From Paraescarpia echinospica (taxonomy: Eukaryota; Annelida; Polychaeta; Sabellida; Siboglinidae): 64,000 nucleotides of DNA. The stretch lies in assembly GCA_020002185.1 (NCBI GenBank), contig CM034539.1, forward strand, positions 620,001-684,000, in the 5' to 3' direction. The position numbers and the translations under genes are program-made. A model generated the notes under the pieces. That model was not told the DNA's origin, made no database searches, and worked only from the letters and a program-made list of their open reading frames with translations. Below, piece by piece: positions 59,565 to 64,000 of the stretch (the stretch's first letter is position 1; each line of letters begins with the position of its first letter).

Positions 59565-61293
59565 TGAGACACCTACCCATGTGTGACCAGTATAACACTT
59601 GATTGGTCAGTTGGACACATAATATATGAGACACCTACCCATGTGTGACCAGTATAACACTTGATTGGTCAGTTGGACACATAATAGATGAGACACCTAC
59701 CCATGGGTGATCAGTATAACACTTGATTGGTCAGTTGGATACATAATAGATGAGACACCTACCATGGGTGACCAGTATAACACTTGATTGGTCAGTTGGA
59801 CACATACTAGATGAGACACCTACCCGTGGGTGACCAGTATAACACTTGATTGGTCAGTTGGACACATAATAGATGAGACACCTACCCATGGGTGACCAGT
59901 ATAACACTTGATTGGTCAGTTGGACACATAATAGATGAGACACCTACCCATGGGTGACCAGTATAACACTTGATTTGTCAGTTGAACACATAATAAATGA
60001 GACACCTACCCACGGGTGATCAGTATAACACTTGATTGGTCAGTTGGATACATAATAGATGAGACACCTACCCATGGGTGATCAGTATAACACTTCATTG
60101 GTCAGTTGGATACATAATAGATGAGACACCTACCCATGTGTGACCAGTATAACACTTGATTGGTCAGTTGGACACATAATAGATGAGACACCTACCCATG
60201 GGTGATCAGTATAACACTTGATTGGTCAGTTGGATACATAATAGATGAGACACCTACCATGGGTGACCAGTATAACACTTGATTGGTCAGTTGGACACAT
60301 AATAGATGAGACACCTACCCGTGGGTGACCAGTATAACACTTGATTGGTCAGTTGGACACATAATAGATGAGACACCTACCCATGGGTGACCAGTATAAC
60401 ACTTGATTGGTCAGTTGGACACATAATAGATGAGACACCTACCCATGGGTGACCAGTATAACACTTGATTGGTCAGTTGAACACATAATAAATGAGACAC
60501 CTACCCACGGGTGATCAGTATAACACTTGATTGGTCAGTTGGATACATAATAGATGAGACACCTACCCATGGGTGATCAGTATAACACTTCATTGGTCTG
60601 TTGGATACAATAGATGAGACACCTACCCATGGGTGACCAGTACAACACTTGATTGGTCAGTTGGACACATAATAGATGAGACACCTACCCATGGGTGATC
60701 AGTATAACACTTGATTGGTCAGTTGGACACATAATAAATTAGACACCTACCCATGTGTGACCAGTATAACACTTGATTGGTCAGTTGGACACATAATAGA
60801 TGAGACACCTACCCATGGGTGACCAGTATAACACTTGATTGGTCAGTTGGACACATAATAGATGAGACACCTACCCATGGGTGATCAGTATAACACTTGA
60901 TTGGTCAGTTGGACACATAATAAATTAGACACCTACCCATGTGTGACCAGTATAACACTTGATTGGTCAGTTGGACACATAATAGATGAGACACCTACCC
61001 ATGGGTGATCAGTATAACACTTGATTGGTCAGTTGGATACATAATAGATGAGACACCTACCCATGGGTGACCAGTATAACACTTGATTGGTCAGTTGGAC
61101 ACATAATAGATGAGACACCTACCCATGGGTGACCAGTATAACACTTGATTGGTCAGTTGGACACATAATAGATGAGACACCTACCCATGGGTGACCAGTA
61201 TAACACTTGATTGGTCAGTTGGACACATAATAGATGAGACACCTACCCATGGGTGACCAGTATAACACTTGATTGGTCAGTTAGACACATAAC
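59565..61293. repeat. 62-bp minisatellite, ~28 copies
   Basis: Unit GATGAGACACCTACCCATGG ... CAGTATAACACTTGATTGGT ... CACATAATA. Blocks of several units with the same variants (CCTACCATGGG, CCCGTGGG, CCCACGGGTGATC, TTCATTGG) recur about 430 bp apart (e.g. 59757 and 60250; 60005 and 60500), showing segmental duplication within the array. Confidence 0.97.
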
Positions 61294-61884
61294 AAATTCC
61301 TAGTTTTGCCTTGTGCTGAAACTATTGCAGTATCTATATCTTGAACGCACGCTTCATTCTGATGATGGTCATTTCCCCCCAAAGGTCAGGGTTACGGTTT
61401 GGGTATTGGACAGTAACAGACGAGCCACCTAGTGGCAACAACTAATGACTTGACAGTTTGCATCTTAAGTTTACAGTTGACATCTTAAGTACCCTACCCT
61501 AATGACTAATTGCTGGCAGGGTGAGCTCACTAAACTTCCTGTTTCAGAATCAGCCGAGCCAAACACAAGTGCTATTAGGATGTTTAAATTCCACTCCTTT
61601 TCCATTCCTTAACTTGGCATTTGTTTGTTTTTTTGTTTCCTGTGCAGTTGACCAAAGTCGCACTGTTTTTTTGCTGATGTGTTGAGTTGTTGGGTGATGA
61701 TGTTAAGTTGCACTACTAGACTGTGTGATAACAAGTGAGGCCATGGGTTTATGTTGTCATGGAAACTGGTTAAACCATTCTGAGCTTAGAAGTCAAAGAG
61801 TACAGCTCTTATGCACATTGCACAAGAGCTGTACAGTAGACTGACAATAGTGTGAATAGTGCTACAACACTTGTTTCTCTTCAA
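61294..61884. other. BCR intron 3 between repeats
   Basis: No gene; a short palindromic pair TACAGCTCTT / AAGAGCTGTA at 61801-61835. Confidence 0.5.
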
Positions 61885-62006
61885 TACCTCACTGTTAGAC
61901 TCACTGTTAGACTCACTATTAGACTCACTATTAGACTCACTATTAGACTCACTATTATACTCACTATTAGACTCACTATTAGACTCACTATTAGACTCAC
62001 TATTAT
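61885..62006. repeat. 12-bp tandem repeat, ~10 copies
   Basis: Unit ACTCACTATTAG with early ACTCACTGTTAG copies; gives a LTIR peptide repeat in one frame only by chance. Confidence 0.95.
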
Positions 62007-62107
62007 CTTAGTGAAACGGTCCACATTAGGAAATAGACACTTCCTTTATATCTTTTGCACTTAATTTATCTTTGTGTTGTCAAAGTTGTACGTTTAAAAA
62101 ACGTTTT

Positions 62108-62808
62108 ATATCTAGCACAGAGGATCCAGATATTAGAGCCTACCTAGATACCCAGTATTACCCACACAGGAGACACCTCCAGGGTTCAGTTGTTTATTGC
62201 TACTTTTATGTCTAGCACAGAGGATCCAGATATTAGAGCCTACCTAGATACCCAGTATTACCCACACAGGAGACACCTCCAGGGTTCAGTTGTTTATTGC
62301 TACTTTTATGTCTAGCACAGAGGATCCAGATATTAGAGCCTACCTAGATACCCAGTATTACCCACACAGGAGACACCTCCAGGGTTCAGTTGTTTATTGC
62401 TACTTTTATGTCTAGCACAGAGGATCCAGATATTAGAGCCTACCTAGATACCCAGTATTACCCACACAGGAGACACCTCCAGGGTTCAGTTGTTTATTGC
62501 TACTTTTATGTCTAGCACAGAGGATCCAGATATTAGAGCCTACCTAGATACCCAGTATTACCCACACAGGAGACACCTCCAGGGTTCAGTTGTTTATTGC
62601 TACTTTTATGTCTAGCACAGAGGATCCAGATATTAGAGCCTACCTAGATACCCAGTATTACCCACACAGGAGACACCTCCAGGGTTCAGTTGTTTATTGC
62701 TACTTTTATATATAGCACAGAGGATCCAGATATTAGAGCCTACCTAGATACCCAGTATTACCCACACAGGAGACACCTCCAGGGTTCAATTGTTTATTGC
62801 TACTTTTC
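62108..62808. repeat. Seven near-identical 100-bp tandem copies
   Basis: Each unit begins TCTAGCACAGAGGATCCAGA at 62111, 62211, 62311 and so on, exactly every 100 bp; only the edge copies differ, by a few bases. Very recent expansion or assembly duplication. Confidence 0.98.
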
Positions 62809-62999
62809 AAAGGTTTTTCATATCATATTCACAGCTGGTTAAGCAGTTTAACACTGCCTGCACTCAGCTGTACAAACTTCTAATAAAATGGGGGAGATTA
62901 TGTAAATGAGTAGGTTTGACTAGCATTGAATGGAATACTTCCTAAAGAAGACACTGTTTGATGTTTGAAGAAACACCCTGTGACCATGGGTGAAGTGTA

Positions 63000-63395
63000 A
63001 AGTACTTTGCGTAGTACTAAACATGGTACACAATACATAAGAGCTGTACAGTTGACTGAAAATAGGATTAAATGTATGTAATTGCAGACAGTTGTGGGGC
63101 TTGGCAGAGCATCACACTTTCAATTGAGAGAAAATCAAGTTTGAATCTTCTTGCTGCAGTTTCAAAGCTTGAGCAATTGGTTTCACTGCTCATTCTTTTA
63201 GTTACCTAGCTGCATACTTGGTTATAAACAGTCGTTGAAATACTATACATGAATGTCCAGTAATTGCAATGTGGCTGAATACTTCCCATGGAAGTCAAGG
63301 TGGGGTTCGATTGAAAAGGTCTGCAGCAGGGTTAAGTGTTGAATGCTCTGAGCAGTTCTATAATATTGAAATAAGCCTAGAAGAATATATATATA
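63000..63395 (+). mobile_element. SINE copy (first family), diverged
   Basis: GCAATGTGGCTGAATACTTC, CATGGAAGTCAAGGTGGGGTTCG and AAGGTCTGCAGCAGGG align with 49185-49260; the head at 63085-63150 (TTGGCAGAGCATCACACTTT, AAGTTTGAATCTT) is an eroded tRNA part. A loose fragment of the same tail is at 62990-63060. It ends 50 bp before the BCR DH exon. Confidence 0.7.
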
Positions 63396-63449
63396 TATAT
63401 TAATTGTTACATTTTTAAATGTTATTTTACAAAGTTTTGTTTCTTGCAG

Positions 63450-63569
63450 CTGGACATGGTGGTGTCTCCGTGCCCGGAGGCTGAGACTCTTCAGATGAGA
63501 CAGTGGGTCATCAGTAGCATCCTTGAGAGTGAACGAGCCTATGTCGATGTTCTGAACACACTCCAGCAG
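63450..63569 (+). CDS. BCR: BCR, exon opening the RhoGEF (DH) domain
   Basis: Acceptor GTTTCTTGCAG, donor GTATGG, 120 nt, phase 0 at both ends. LQMRQWVISSILESERAYVDVL matches the start of the BCR DH domain (EMRKWVLSGILASEETYLSHL) in spacing and character. Vertebrate BCR also has its DH start on an early small exon after the giant first exon. Confidence 0.88.
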
Positions 63570-63933
63570 GTATGGCTCAGTCCCAGTGTCACAGGCCGAA
63601 AGTGTCCTTGTGAACCAGTGTCACATTATCAGGAGTAGCCAAGGTTTAGTTTTTCTTTCTGATTTTTTCCCTGCAAATAATTGCATAAGTTAATACATTA
63701 ATGGCTACTAGCTCATGCCCACCCGTGGAGCAGAACTAGTTAGAGTCTGAGTTACTTACTGTCCTAAACTGAACTGAAGCTATCCAAACAATGGAGGGAC
63801 AAGTCTCTAGATAAAGCTACACTCTCACACTGACTACTGAGTCACTGCTCTCACCTAAAAAAGTAAGATTTTTTGCTCATCAGGTTTTGGGATCTGTGTG
63901 AAAAGAATCATCAGACTTATTTTGACGTTTCAG
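63570..63933. other. BCR intron 4
   Basis: Ordinary short intron of 364 bp between two DH-region exons. Confidence 0.6.
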
Positions 63934-64000
63934 CATTCTTTCTTGAACGCCGCAATGAATGGTGAATGTTCCCACATGACACAAGCGCAGTACTTACCCA
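63934..64000 (+). CDS. BCR: BCR, start of next DH exon (cut by window end)
   Basis: Acceptor TTTTGACGTTTCAG ends at 63933. The following 67 nt are open in the required phase 0 and read HSFLNAAMNGECSHMTQAQYLP, plausible for the loop and first helices after the DH opening (Ala-rich, then a Thr-Gln run). Confidence 0.6.

Noticed and set aside
62108..62808. CRISPR-like array
   Set aside because: Units are wholly identical with no variable spacers, and the DNA is eukaryotic.

Overview
This is eukaryotic nuclear DNA, almost certainly from a marine invertebrate animal. Genes are split by GT-AG introns, exons are GC-rich against AT-rich surroundings, and most of the window is transposon debris, tRNA-derived SINEs and minisatellites. 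The recognisable host genes are animal families: TBL2, BCR and a group III secreted phospholipase A2. The SINE and LINE types would suit a mollusc, brachiopod or amphioxus-like animal, but I cannot name the species from sequence alone.

Layout. (1) 0.1-3.0 kb, minus strand: an intact MIO-type aromatic amino acid ammonia-lyase (PAL/TAL-like), nearly all in one long exon, with a possible 5' exon at 2.87-3.0 kb. (2) 4.2-16.0 kb: transposon graveyard. It holds a foldback MITE, a 3.7-kb pogo-type element with TA target sites and an OTU-protease ORF, a 47-bp minisatellite, a LINE 3' remnant, a hAT element with a perfect 8-bp target duplication, and two further TIR elements. (3) 16.45-21.4 kb, plus strand: a two-exon group III phospholipase A2 whose intron carries a dead non-LTR retrotransposon. 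(4) 24.5-29.7 kb, minus strand: six exons of TBL2 (C-terminal half), with a 1.27-kb 42-bp minisatellite in one intron. (5) 30.6-33.1 kb: a decayed transposon-type gene running into an exactly 1,000-N gap. (6) 33.5-44.0 kb: nested elements with GGCACTTCAA-type ends, including one that carries an SGNH-hydrolase exon. (7) 44.7-46.2 kb: a near-perfect 1.5-kb palindrome with a tRNA-like head in each arm. (8) 47.47-64 kb, plus strand: the 5' part of BCR. The large first exon, a small second exon, the exon opening the RhoGEF domain and the start of a fourth are in phase with one another. Its 13-kb third intron is built largely of minisatellites and SINEs.

The host genes are unrelated in function: TBL2 is an ER WD40 protein, BCR a Rho-family GEF/GAP scaffold, the phospholipase a secreted enzyme and the lyase metabolic. 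TBL2 and BCR face away from each other, so 5' exons of TBL2 should lie between 29.7 and 47 kb or in the gap; I could not find them. The points most worth following are the PAL/TAL-like enzyme with a tyrosine-type His-Leu selectivity pair, the OTU ORF kept open inside an otherwise ruined pogo element, the SGNH hydrolase inside a TIR element, the conserved YxNV tyrosine motif in BCR exon 1, and the giant palindrome.
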